Below are positions 8,266-16,320 of a stretch of DNA of 64,000 nucleotides, one piece after another. Position numbers and translations under genes: made by a program. The notes beneath the pieces are model-generated. The model was not told where the DNA came from, searched no databases, and saw only the letters and a list, made by a program, of their open reading frames with translations. The stretch is from Phycisphaeraceae bacterium (GTDB lineage Bacteria; Planctomycetota; Phycisphaerae; Phycisphaerales; UBA1924). The stretch spans positions 1 through 64,000 of the forward strand of contig JAHBXK010000009.1 in NCBI GenBank assembly GCA_019636535.1. Reading direction: 5' to 3'. Position 1 is the stretch's first letter. Each line of letters starts with the position of its first letter.

Positions 8266-9850
8266 CGCGGTGGGGTTTGGTGGATCCGGCGTCGGAGTTG
8301 CGCAGCGTGCGGGGGCGATTCCTGCGCATGTGCGCAGTCCGTTCGCGTCCGCGCTGGCCGGCAAGGGTGTGGGCGAGCAGGGTCTTGGGGTGCAGGTGGA
8401 GGGGAAGCGGGCGGAGGAACGCCCAACAGCAGAGGCGAAGGCGGACGGAGCGGGTGAGGAGAACGGGGAGGTTGAGGATGGGGCGCAGGACTCGGGATCG
8501 GTGGTGGAGGGAGGGACGAACGAGGCGGACGGGGCTGAAGATGGGCAAGCCGGAGTAGGTATCGACGGAACGAGCGGTGGAGAGGGCACATCGACCGAGC
8601 CGGGGGAGGCGCGGGCGGATGGTGCGACGGCTGTTGCGGCCACAACGCCCAGCACGGTGCATGAACTGAACGCGGAACTGCTGGCGCAGAGCCGTTGGGC
8701 ACTGAATCTGCTTCGTGGCCTGCGTGCGGATGGGTCGGCGAACGCCGCGGGGGCGGAGGCGGGACGCCGCGCTGCTGGTGGGGAGCGGGACGCGGTGCGG
8801 CGTGACGGAGTCGGGGTTTCGGGCGTGGAGGGGCGTGAGGTGACGCGCGGGACGACGGTGGGTGAGCAGTCCGGCCGTGAGCGGGTAGAGGATGCTGGCA
8901 CGGGGGTGGTGGATCGTCGCGCGAACGGTGCAAAGGCAAGCGAATCGGCGGAGAACGCCGGGACGAGGCTGGGTGTCGGCACGAAGCGTGGAGCGGAGAC
9001 GGGCGCGAAGGTGAGCGCTACGGAGGAGCACGGTTCAGGGCAGATACGCGTTCGCGTGGACGACGTGCAGCGGTTGTCGACGATGCGGTCCCAGGCGGTG
9101 CGGGAGTCGGTGCTCGGGGTGAAGGGCGTGTCGGCGGGCGAGGGTGCTCGGCCGGTGGGCACGGCGATGGGGAGCGGGGAGGGCGCTTCGGTGGCGGTGA
9201 TCGCCGCGAAGATCGGGACGGGGACGAAGGGGAACGACGGGGGTGGTGAACGGTCGAACCTGGGACTGGCCGAGGGCCGGCAACAGGCCGCGGGTGGGCG
9301 GGGAGTGGGGGAGGCGGGCACGCTGACGAACGCGCAAAGTGCGGCGGTGCGGGCGCAGGCGTTGCGCGGACTGGTGTCGGCGATCAGCCGCGGCGAGACG
9401 AGTTTGACGATTCGGATGGACCCACGGCAACTGGGATCGTTGTCGATCGACGTGGACATGCGCGAGGGGGCGGTGGAGGCGAAGTTCGCGGTGACGACGC
9501 GCGAGGCACGGCGGTTGCTGGAGGGATCGATGACGGACCTTCGCCGCGAGTTGGAAGCACGCGGATTGGAGGTCGGGCGGCTGGAGGTCGCCCGTGTCGA
9601 GCGGTCGGAGGATGCCGACGTTCGGGCGCTCACGGATGAGCGCGGTGAGGAAGGGCGGAGCCCCGAAGATGAGCCGGACCGGAGGTTCGGCGCGGACGCG
9701 CGAGCGTTCGATGACGGCGCGGAGCGCCGGTCGCGTGGCGACGGCGATGCTGACCGCGCGGTCGGTGCGGCAGTCGTTGAGACGCGGGAGTTGGAGGACG
9801 GCCGAGGGGTGGTCGTCGGGGTGGGGATCGGGATCGATGCGCTGGTGTGA
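8237..9850 (+). CDS. fliK: Flagellar hook-length control protein FliK
   Basis: FliK measures hook length and switches export specificity through FlhB. Of the 537 residues, the first about 370 are low-complexity (Gly, Glu, Ala, Thr, Arg rich), as expected for the ruler part. The C-terminal Flg_hook domain (about 380-460) contains SRGETSLTIRMDPRQLGSL, DMREGAVEAKFAV, and REARRLLEGSMTDLRRELEARGLEVGRLEV, the conserved 'L.L.P..LG.v.v.....' pattern. ATG 8237 was chosen because AGGAG precedes it at 8223-8227. It lies between the MotE-like gene and flgD, the usual fliK place. The C-terminal tail is Asp/Arg rich and variable. Confidence 0.88.
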   Translation: MASPVQGRPSAVGFGGSGVGVAQRAGAIPAHVRSPFASALAGKGVGEQGLGVQVEGKRAEERPTAEAKADGAGEENGEVEDGAQDSGSVVEGGTNEADGAEDGQAGVGIDGTSGGEGTSTEPGEARADGATAVAATTPSTVHELNAELLAQSRWALNLLRGLRADGSANAAGAEAGRRAAGGERDAVRRDGVGVSGVEGREVTRGTTVGEQSGRERVEDAGTGVVDRRANGAKASESAENAGTRLGVGTKRGAETGAKVSATEEHGSGQIRVRVDDVQRLSTMRSQAVRESVLGVKGVSAGEGARPVGTAMGSGEGASVAVIAAKIGTGTKGNDGGGERSNLGLAEGRQQAAGGRGVGEAGTLTNAQSAAVRAQALRGLVSAISRGETSLTIRMDPRQLGSLSIDVDMREGAVEAKFAVTTREARRLLEGSMTDLRRELEARGLEVGRLEVARVERSEDADVRALTDERGEEGRSPEDEPDRRFGADARAFDDGAERRSRGDGDADRAVGAAVVETRELEDGRGVVVGVGIGIDALV

Positions 9851-9875
9851 CCGGCGTGCTGCGAGGTGCTGAGCC

Positions 9876-10436
9876 ATGGTCAGTTCGATCGTCAACAACG
9901 CGGGCTCGTCGGCGGGCACCTCGGGACCGAACCGGTTCGGTGACCTGTCGAGCGAGCAGTTCCTGAAGATCATCTTCACGGAGTTGCAGCGCCAGGACCC
10001 GTTGCAGCCGAACGACTCGTCGAAACTGCTGGAGCAGTTGTCGAGCATTCGCAGCATCCAGTCGGACCTCGAGTTGTCGAGCCGTTTGGAAGCGCTGGTG
10101 GGTCAGAACCAGTTGGCGACGGCGGGCTCGCTGATCGGCAAGCGGATCATCGGGCTCGACGAGAACTTCCTGCGGATCTCGGGGACGGTGGTGGGTGTGA
10201 ACAAGACCAGGGACGGAGCGGTGCTGCGGCTGGACAACGGGTTCCGCGTGCCGTTCGCGAACGTTGAGCAGATGCTGGGTGAGGCGCCGCCTTCCAACAG
10301 CGCGCCTTCGACTCCGACGACTCCGACGGATGGCGGAACCGGCGGCACGGGCACGCCGCAGACGCCGACGCCGAGCGAGCCGACCGATCCGAAGGATCCG
10401 GGTGATCCGAAGGATGAGCCGGACCCGGGCGAGTGA
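9876..10436 (+). CDS. flgD: Hook-capping scaffold protein FlgD
   Basis: FlgD caps the growing hook and is needed for FlgE polymerisation. The N-terminal signature is clear: DLSSEQFLKIIFTELQRQDPLQPNDSSKLLEQLSSIRSIQSDLEL (residues about 22-66; family 'FL.LLvaQLqnQDPlnP.d..e...QlAqfs.veql'). LVGQNQLATAGSLIGKRIIG follows, then a short Tudor-like segment. The FnIII-like part of enterobacterial FlgD is missing. Instead the last 40 residues are Pro/Thr/Asp repeats. At 186 aa it is shorter than E. coli FlgD but like many Gram-positive and planctomycete ones. Confidence 0.9.
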   Translation: MVSSIVNNAGSSAGTSGPNRFGDLSSEQFLKIIFTELQRQDPLQPNDSSKLLEQLSSIRSIQSDLELSSRLEALVGQNQLATAGSLIGKRIIGLDENFLRISGTVVGVNKTRDGAVLRLDNGFRVPFANVEQMLGEAPPSNSAPSTPTTPTDGGTGGTGTPQTPTPSEPTDPKDPGDPKDEPDPGE

Positions 10437-10500
10437 TGCGGACGGAACGTGTGTGTTGTGAGGATGGCGTGGGGAGGTTCGATCGACGAAGTCTTGAAAC

Positions 10501-11013
10501 ATGGTCACCGCAGCGGCACAACTCCTGAAGATGCTCGGATCGGCGATCCCGAAGGTCACGGGCGCAACGCCCGGCGCAGCGCCGGTTGACAAGTCGGTCT
10601 CGAAGCAGGCGTTCGAGGACCTGTTGAACAAGGCGCGGTCGGGCGAACTGTCGAGCAGCCGGCTGGTTGAGGTCGACGAGAGTGCCGGGGTGGAACTGAC
10701 GGCCGAGCAGATCGCGGTGCTGAGCGCTGCGGCGGATCGTGCGGAGGCGGAGGGGCTGCGTCAGGCGCTGGTGATTCTCGACGACGTGCAGTTGGTGCTG
10801 GATGTCGGCGCGCGGCGGATCACGGGGCGTGCATCGCTGGACGCATCGAATGGCCAGCCCGCGATCCTCCAGGGAGTGGACGGGGTGATCAACCTTTCAA
10901 CGAAGTTGCGGGCGGAGCCCGCGCCAGCGCGTGTCGGGCCTCCCGGCGGGGGATTGGGCGACCCGACGCTATCGAAGTTGCTTGAGCGCGTGGGGCTTGC
11001 AGGCGATCGTTGA
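10501..11013 (+). CDS. Flagellar operon protein of the TIGR02530 (flg_new) type
   Basis: A 170-aa protein between flgD and flgE. Its core, VELTAEQIAVLSAAADRAEAEGLRQALVILDDVQLVLDVGARRITG (residues about 61-106), matches the small 'flagellar operon protein' family TIGR02530, which reads '..l..A...A..KGs.esLvl.dd.a.vVnv.nrtVit.' and sits at exactly this point in Gram-positive and spirochaete operons. Its molecular role is not known to me. The N- and C-terminal extensions beyond the roughly 100-residue family core are unusual. Position plus core pattern make the family call likely. Confidence 0.72.
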   Translation: MVTAAAQLLKMLGSAIPKVTGATPGAAPVDKSVSKQAFEDLLNKARSGELSSSRLVEVDESAGVELTAEQIAVLSAAADRAEAEGLRQALVILDDVQLVLDVGARRITGRASLDASNGQPAILQGVDGVINLSTKLRAEPAPARVGPPGGGLGDPTLSKLLERVGLAGDR

Positions 11014-11118
11014 ACGGCCGACCTGTGAGACGAAGTAAGCCCGGGAGCGGGCCGAGCGAGTGATTCATCACGCCGGCGGGTGGAGCGTCCGCGGCGTGCC
11101 AGAACGAGGTGATGATCC

Positions 11119-12855
11119 ATGGCGTCCTCGACCGCGATGTTCACGGCCCTCACGGGTCTGACGGCCAACGCCCGCAATCTCGACGTGATCGGCAACAACG
11201 TCGCGAACGTCAACACCACGGCGTACAAGACGAACCGCATGCTGTTCAGCACGCAGTTCTCTCGCAACCTGTCGATCGGCACCGCGCCGGGCGAGAACAC
11301 CGGCGGAACGAACCCGGGTCAGATCGGGCTCGGCGTTCGGATCGCCGGGACGCAGCGCGACTTCCGCGACGGGGCGCTCTCGCCGACGGGCGATGCACGC
11401 GACCTTGCGATCGAAGGAAGCGGGTTTTTCATCGTCAACAGGGGAGGCTCGGACCTGTACACGCGTGCGGGAGCGTTTCGGCTGAATGCGCAGAACGACC
11501 TGACGTCGGTTGAGGGGTACCGCGTGCGCGGATACGCGGTGGACTCGGGGTTCAACGTCGTGCGCGGAGCGCTGACGGACCTGAACATCCCGGTGGGCAC
11601 GTTGACGCTCGCGGAGGCGACGCGGAACATTCAGTTCTCGGGGAACCTGAACGCGGGCGGCTCGGCGGCGACGCAGGGGTCGGTGATCGACCTTGGTGAA
11701 CTGATCGTGGGTGCGGGCGCAACGAACCCGCCGATAGCGCCGAACGTCTCGGAAACGTCGTCGCTGCTGGCCGAACTCGAACGGGCGGGCGATCCGGGCG
11801 TGCAGGCGTTCCCGACGGGGACGACGATCCGCCTGCAGCAGGTGCAGAAGGGGACACGCACGATTCCGTCGGCCGATTTCTCGGTGACGACGACGAGCAC
11901 GCTGCAGGACCTGATGACGTTCTTCCGCGAGGCGATGGGGATCAGCACGGGCGCGGGCGACAACCCCGACGGTCTGACGCCGGGGGTCTCGCTCGATCCG
12001 TTGACGGGTCAGGTACGCGTGATCGGGAACACGGGGACGGCGAACGACCTCGTGATCGACGCTTCGGACATCGCGGTCTACGACTCGTCGAACAACCTGC
12101 TGAGTACGCCGTTCTCTCCGAACAAGGTGCAGGCATCGACCGGCGAGGCGGTTCGGACGACGATGGTGGCGTACGACTCGCTCGGCAACCCGTTGAGCAT
12201 CGATCTGACGATGGTGCTCGAAGCCAAGACGGGCGGCGGTACGACCTGGAGGTACTTCGTCGAGTCCGAAGCGGACACGGACCTCGATCTGGCGGTGGGC
12301 ACGGGGACTGTCTCGTTCGACAACTTCGGGCAGTTGATCGGTGACGGCACGGCGTCGATCAGCATCGATCGGGCCAACACCGGCGCCGCGGACCCGCTCG
12401 GGATCACGCTGAACTTCCGTTCACCCGCGGGGAACGTCACCGCGCTCGCGGACGTGGCGTCGACGATCGCCGCGACCTTTCAGGACGGCACGCCCCTGGG
12501 CACGCTGGCGAGTTACGGTGTGGCCGCCGACGGGGTGATCATCGGGGCATTTACAAACGGTCTGACGCGCGTGGTCGGGCAGATCGCGGTGGCGACGTTC
12601 CCGAACAACGAGGGGCTGGTGGATGACGGCGGCAATCTGTTCCGCGTCGGGCCGAACAGCGGCACGCCCGTGGTGTCGTCGCCGCTGGAGTTCAGCGCTG
12701 GCGGGATCATCGGTGGGGCGCTGGAACTCTCGAACGTCGACCTGTCGGCGGAGTTCATCAACCTGATCCTGACGTCGACGGGTTACTCGGCGAACTCGCG
12801 TGTGATCACCACGACGGACCAGTTGATGCAGCAGTTGCTGGTTCTCGGTCGTTGA
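11119..12855 (+). CDS. flgE: Flagellar hook protein FlgE
   Basis: FlgE polymerises into the hook outside the outer membrane. The 578-aa protein carries the axial-protein N terminus (MFTALTGLTANARNLDVIGNNVANVNTTAYK, the canonical 'lsgl.a....l.vigNNiAN.nT.gyK'), a hook-specific DLAIEGSGFFIV segment, a long variable middle part, and the C-terminal SNVDLSAEFINLILTSTGYSANSRVITTTDQLMQQLLVL, which ends as FlgE proteins do. It is larger than the E. coli protein (402 aa) but within the range for other phyla. GAGGTG upstream of the ATG is a good ribosome site. Very sure. Confidence 0.95.
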   Translation: MASSTAMFTALTGLTANARNLDVIGNNVANVNTTAYKTNRMLFSTQFSRNLSIGTAPGENTGGTNPGQIGLGVRIAGTQRDFRDGALSPTGDARDLAIEGSGFFIVNRGGSDLYTRAGAFRLNAQNDLTSVEGYRVRGYAVDSGFNVVRGALTDLNIPVGTLTLAEATRNIQFSGNLNAGGSAATQGSVIDLGELIVGAGATNPPIAPNVSETSSLLAELERAGDPGVQAFPTGTTIRLQQVQKGTRTIPSADFSVTTTSTLQDLMTFFREAMGISTGAGDNPDGLTPGVSLDPLTGQVRVIGNTGTANDLVIDASDIAVYDSSNNLLSTPFSPNKVQASTGEAVRTTMVAYDSLGNPLSIDLTMVLEAKTGGGTTWRYFVESEADTDLDLAVGTGTVSFDNFGQLIGDGTASISIDRANTGAADPLGITLNFRSPAGNVTALADVASTIAATFQDGTPLGTLASYGVAADGVIIGAFTNGLTRVVGQIAVATFPNNEGLVDDGGNLFRVGPNSGTPVVSSPLEFSAGGIIGGALELSNVDLSAEFINLILTSTGYSANSRVITTTDQLMQQLLVLGR

Positions 12856-12865
12856 TGCCGCGTGG

Positions 12866-12896
12866 CCGGGCAAGCCCGGGTAGGGCGAAGCTTCGC
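12866..12896. other. Two inverted repeats just downstream of flgE
   Basis: CCGGGC-AA-GCCCGG (12866-12879) and the perfect 12-base palindrome GCGAAGCTTCGC (12885-12896) lie 10-40 bases after the flgE stop. No T run follows, so this is not a classical terminator. It could attenuate or process the mRNA so that the abundant hook message exceeds that of downstream genes. That is inference. Confidence 0.5.
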
Positions 12897-13027
12897 GAGC
12901 GGGCAGCGCTTGGAGTTTGGAAGAGCACCGGTCGATGAGCGCTCAGGTGTTTGCCCGACCGCAGCGCGCATGCGCCGGAGAAGGCGAGCATGACGGGGGG
13001 TGCTGGAGCGGCGAGTTGAGTACGCGC

Positions 13028-13741
13028 ATGGCATGGCCGGTGGAAGCGCTCGCTCAGTCGGGCGTGCCGGCGGTGGTGTTCGCCGGGGCGGCCGTGCTGA
13101 CTGCGTGGTTTGTTGCGAGGGCGCTTCGGCTGGGCGATCTGTTCGCGTGGCGAGAGATAGCGCGAACGTCGGAGGGCCTGAGTGGGCTGGCGGAGGCGAT
13201 CGAAGGCTCGAAGTCTGTGGTTCGTCATGGCTCTGGGTTGCGGCGCGTGCTCGGCGGCGATCAGGAGTCGCTGGTGAGCGCTGCGCGGGCGGTGCTTCGG
13301 TGCGGCGCGGACCCGACTGTCGCGAGGGCGGTGATCGAGGAGTTTGCCGAGGGGCTCCTGGCCACGCGACGGCGCGTGCGTCTGTGTCTGGTGGCGTGCG
13401 TGCTGGGGTTGCCCGGTCTGGGGCTGCTGCGGCTCAGCGCATCGATGGACGCTCTGCGGGGCGCGGGCTCGGACCCGTTCGTGGGAACGGTGGCGGCTGG
13501 ATGGGGTCTTCCCCTGATTCTGGGATCCCTGCTCGCCGGGGCGGGCGTGCTGGGCGTGTCCATGCTTCGGCGTGCGGATCGTGCCGATCGTCGGGTCTGG
13601 ATCGACGTGGAGGTGCTGACGCTGCTCGCCGAGGAAGCGGCGGAGGGGGGGAGCGTTCGGAGCGCGGCGGAGGCGCTGGCTGCGCGGCTGGGAACGGTCG
13701 GCACCGCCGGGGCGGGTGAGGGCGCGGCGCGCGCGGCCTGA
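13028..13741 (+). CDS. MotA/TolQ-ExbB-like membrane protein (divergent, no MotB partner)
   Basis: A 237-aa protein with three hydrophobic segments: residues 13-33, 118-138 and 153-180. From residue 72 onward it follows MotA in order. A cytoplasmic stretch (SAARAVLRCGADPTVARAVIEEFAEGLLATRRRVR) resembles the MotA region 'r.gl..v.dG.dp..vr..le.ei......h'. A Pro/Gly-rich helix (LGLPGLGLL) sits at the MotA 'APA.GmiGTv.GL' position. DPFVGTVAAGWGLPLILGSLLAGAGVL aligns with 'lg.giA.AlitTlyG...AN', and WIDVEVLTLLAEEAAEGGS with the C-terminal 'EGi.ai..G..P'. The first MotA hairpin and its FI..PS motif are absent, so topology is closer to ExbB/TolQ. It sits where motA-motB lie in several flagellar operons. 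ATG 13028 precedes the first helix; ATG 12935 is an in-frame alternative. Confidence 0.6.
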   Translation: MAWPVEALAQSGVPAVVFAGAAVLTAWFVARALRLGDLFAWREIARTSEGLSGLAEAIEGSKSVVRHGSGLRRVLGGDQESLVSAARAVLRCGADPTVARAVIEEFAEGLLATRRRVRLCLVACVLGLPGLGLLRLSASMDALRGAGSDPFVGTVAAGWGLPLILGSLLAGAGVLGVSMLRRADRADRRVWIDVEVLTLLAEEAAEGGSVRSAAEALAARLGTVGTAGAGEGAARAA

Positions 13742-13827
13742 ACACGGGCGGAAGATCGGTCGATGACTGCTGTGATGCGGGATGGTCCCTGTGAAGGGGT
13801 GGTGTCCGCACGCGCGGAGAACTGAGC

Positions 13828-14385
13828 ATGTCGGACGACAAGAGCGGTGGTGACAAGAAGGGGGCCGAGGGCGGCGAAGGCGCGGAGTCGGCTGCGCCGA
13901 AGAAGGGCGGGCTCTCGATCAAGACGATCGGCGTCATCGGCGCGGTCATGGCGCTGGAGGCCGGGGCGCTGTACTTCGTGTTCGGCATGAGCGGGGCGAA
14001 GAAGTCGTCGGCGGACGTTCACATGCTGGTCCACGACGACTCTGAGGAACTGGACGAGATCGAGATCATCTCGGACGAGATCTTCCAGAACATGCAGACA
14101 GGGAAAGTGTGGGTGTGGTCGATCTCGGTGTATGCGCAGGTGAAGCGCAAGGACGTCGAGTACGTTGAAACAGTCTTGGCGCAGAGGCGGGCCGAGGTTC
14201 GCGAGGGTTTGAGCCAGATCGTCGGGCGGGCGCAGCACGCGCAGTTGAAGGAGCCGGATCGGCAGACGTTGAACCGCCAGTTCTCAGCGCTGATCGAGCG
14301 GATCGTGAAGCCCGACGAGCAGGGCAAGCCTCGGGTGCAGCGGCTGCTGATCTCCAAGTGCACGGGGTATCCCGCGGACTTCTGA
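13828..14385 (+). CDS. fliL: Flagellar basal-body-associated protein FliL
   Basis: A 185-aa protein with a charged Lys/Gly/Glu-rich cytoplasmic N terminus (1-28), one membrane helix (about 32-54, GVIGAVMALEAGALYFVFGM) and a periplasmic domain. That domain holds VWSISVYAQVKRKDVEYVETVLAQRRAEVREGLSQIV and the final QRLLISKCTGYPADF, comparable to the FliL end 'v..VlfT.fvvQ'. FliL surrounds the stator units and stabilises them. Position between the MotA-like gene and fliN is the normal fliL slot (usually followed by fliM). The domain is divergent, so identity rests on topology plus context. Confidence 0.78.
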   Translation: MSDDKSGGDKKGAEGGEGAESAAPKKGGLSIKTIGVIGAVMALEAGALYFVFGMSGAKKSSADVHMLVHDDSEELDEIEIISDEIFQNMQTGKVWVWSISVYAQVKRKDVEYVETVLAQRRAEVREGLSQIVGRAQHAQLKEPDRQTLNRQFSALIERIVKPDEQGKPRVQRLLISKCTGYPADF

Positions 14386-14613
14386 TCCCGGCGAGCGGGG
14401 GTGAGGTCGGGCATGAAGCGGAGTCGGAACACGGACACGGGCGCAGAGATTGCGCGGCGGGGCATGTTCTGCGCAGATCGGGCGAAAGTTGCTGATCGGC
14501 CCGAGAGCGGTCCGATGGATCGGCACCCGGAGTCGGCAGGGCGTTTGTCGGCGCGGGAGGACCGTCGCGGGACGCGGCGTCGGCTCGGACTCGGACAGGC
14601 GAGGAGCAGGCTC

Positions 14614-15090
14614 ATGGATGAGCAGAACAAGCCGGGCGAGATGGGTGGCGAGACTCCGGCGGCGGAGCAGCCCGAGGGCACCGCGCCGGAGCAGGAAGCG
14701 GGCGCCGTGGACGCTGCGATGGCGGCGATTCAGCAGGCCAAGTCGATGAACGCCAAATCGGGCGCTGGCGGACGGTCGGGCGGGCCGGCGCCGGTCGAGT
14801 TGCCGGACTTTACGTCTGCGGGCGATGAGCGTGTGCCGGAGGGGATCGACCTTCTGGCGGACGTGAACTTGAACGTGAAGATCGAACTCGGCCGCACGCG
14901 GATGGTCGTAGAGGACGTGCTGCGTCTGGGCGAGGGTTCGGTGGTGGAACTGGACAAACTGGCGGGCGATCCGGTGGACGTGTATGTGAACGACCGGCAC
15001 GTGGCCAAGGGCGAGGTGCTGGTGTTGAACGACAACTTCTGCGTTCGCATCAACGAGATCGTGGCGCAGGCGGGCGAGGAAGCGGCGTGA
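14614..15090 (+). CDS. fliN: Flagellar motor switch protein FliN
   Basis: FliN forms the bottom of the C-ring and binds the export complex. The protein has 158 residues with an Ala/Gly/Glu-rich leader (1-80). The C-terminal SpoA domain reads LLADVNLNVKIELGRTRMVVEDVLRLGEGSVVELDKLAGDPVDVYVNDRHVAKGEVLVLNDNFCVRINEIV, an almost perfect match to the family pattern. ATG 14614 follows GAGGAG at 14601-14606. A longer open frame back to 14401 lacks similarity to anything in the family. No fliM lies between fliL and fliN, only 228 non-coding bases. Confidence 0.95.
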   Translation: MDEQNKPGEMGGETPAAEQPEGTAPEQEAGAVDAAMAAIQQAKSMNAKSGAGGRSGGPAPVELPDFTSAGDERVPEGIDLLADVNLNVKIELGRTRMVVEDVLRLGEGSVVELDKLAGDPVDVYVNDRHVAKGEVLVLNDNFCVRINEIVAQAGEEAA

Positions 15091-15171
15091 GGCCGGGCTG
15101 AGCGGCGATGTGTGTAGCGGAGCGCGGGGCGGTTTGGGGCGAGCCGGCGGAGCCGGCGGAGAAGGGCCAGG

Positions 15172-16320
15172 ATGGCGCGATCGCAGGATCAACGCGGCGG
15201 AAGGCGCTGGGGCACGCGATGGTGGTCGCGGGTGGTCGTGATCGGCGTGGTGGGGGGGCTGGTCACATCGAGTTCAGCGGATGTGCCTGCCGTGGACGGC
15301 GAAAGCCCGTCGAAGGCGGGCGCACTCCCGGTGGAGGTCTGGGTGCCGCCGGTGGGTTCAGCGCGCGGCGAGTCCGGGCACAACGCCGGGGCGAGTCCAT
15401 CGGGTGAGGTTGAATCGGGAAGCGCAGCCGTTCGCGATGTGGACGATCGCGGGAGTGATCGTGCGATCGCGGCCGAGAGGGTCGTGCCGACGCTAAGTGC
15501 CCACGCGCGGCCGCTGGGTCCGGCGCGAGGCCGGATCGGTTCGGGCGAATCGGCATCGGCCGGTGGGAAGGACGTTGAGGGCGCTGCGGGCGGGGGCGTG
15601 GGTGTTCGGGGCGAGATTCCGCGAACGGTGATGGCGTTGGGCGGCGTGCTGACGCTGATTCTGGTCTTTGCCGCGGCGGTCAAGAAGTTCGGGCGGGGCG
15701 TCGGCGGACGCGGGTGGTCGATCGCGGCGATGCTCGGCCCGGCGGGGCGAGCGCCGAGCGGCGTGATGCGCGTGCTGGCCCGATATCCGGCTGCTCGGGG
15801 GCAGACGCTGGTGCTGCTGCAGGTGGATCGGCGCGTGTTGTTGCTGTCGCACACGCATCCGTCGTTGCGGCTTCGAGGGGGGCATGGCGGATTCTCGACG
15901 CTCGCCGAGTTCACGGAGCCGGAGGAAGTGGCTTCGTTGGTGTTGAAGTCCGGCGCTGCGGGCGAGTCGGCTTCGGACGGCCGGTTTGTCAATGCGATGC
16001 TGACGCACGATGCGGGGTATGCCGCGATCGAACGGGTGGATCCGGCGGAAACGGCGGGTGGTGCGCCGCCCGAGGCGGAGCCGAACCGGCTGGTGCGTCG
16101 GAACGTTGACGGCGATCGGGCGGAACTGTGGGACGATCGCGCTGTGCTGCGGCCGTCGCGCGATGGGCGCGAGTGGGTGTCTTCGGACGCCATGGGCGCC
16201 GCGGGCGCTTCGGTCCGAGCCGATGCGGGCGAGACTGCCGGACCGGCGGTCAGCGTTGATGCGATGGACTCGATCAGGCATCGGCTGGCGGGGCTTCGTG
16301 GGCGGGGGGTGCTGGGATGA
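15172..16320 (+). CDS. fliO: FliO-like export gate assembly protein with long N-terminal region
   Basis: FliO assists FliP ring assembly in the export gate. This protein is 382 aa, far longer than E. coli FliO (about 120). A signal-like segment lies at residues 18-36, followed by a disordered Ser/Ala/Gly-rich periplasmic stretch. One membrane helix (about 153-170) precedes the recognisable FliO domain: MRVLARYPAARGQTLVLLQVDRRVLLLSHTHPSLRL, then FSTLAEFTEPEEVASLV (family 'l..r.slg.g.sl.lv.v..r.lLlGv....i..L.e.'). A further Arg/Asp/Glu-rich C-terminal tail is not part of the family. Its last four bases overlap fliP. The call is supported strongly by position. Confidence 0.8.
   Translation: MARSQDQRGGRRWGTRWWSRVVVIGVVGGLVTSSSADVPAVDGESPSKAGALPVEVWVPPVGSARGESGHNAGASPSGEVESGSAAVRDVDDRGSDRAIAAERVVPTLSAHARPLGPARGRIGSGESASAGGKDVEGAAGGGVGVRGEIPRTVMALGGVLTLILVFAAAVKKFGRGVGGRGWSIAAMLGPAGRAPSGVMRVLARYPAARGQTLVLLQVDRRVLLLSHTHPSLRLRGGHGGFSTLAEFTEPEEVASLVLKSGAAGESASDGRFVNAMLTHDAGYAAIERVDPAETAGGAPPEAEPNRLVRRNVDGDRAELWDDRAVLRPSRDGREWVSSDAMGAAGASVRADAGETAGPAVSVDAMDSIRHRLAGLRGRGVLG

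Noticed and set aside
13742-13827. Space for a missing motB
   Set aside because: Only 86 bases; no OmpA-like sequence in any frame.
14401-14613. Open frame continuing fliN upstream, possible fliM remnant
   Set aside because: Translation is basic and without any FliM, CheC or SpoA pattern; a good ribosome site supports the start at 14614.
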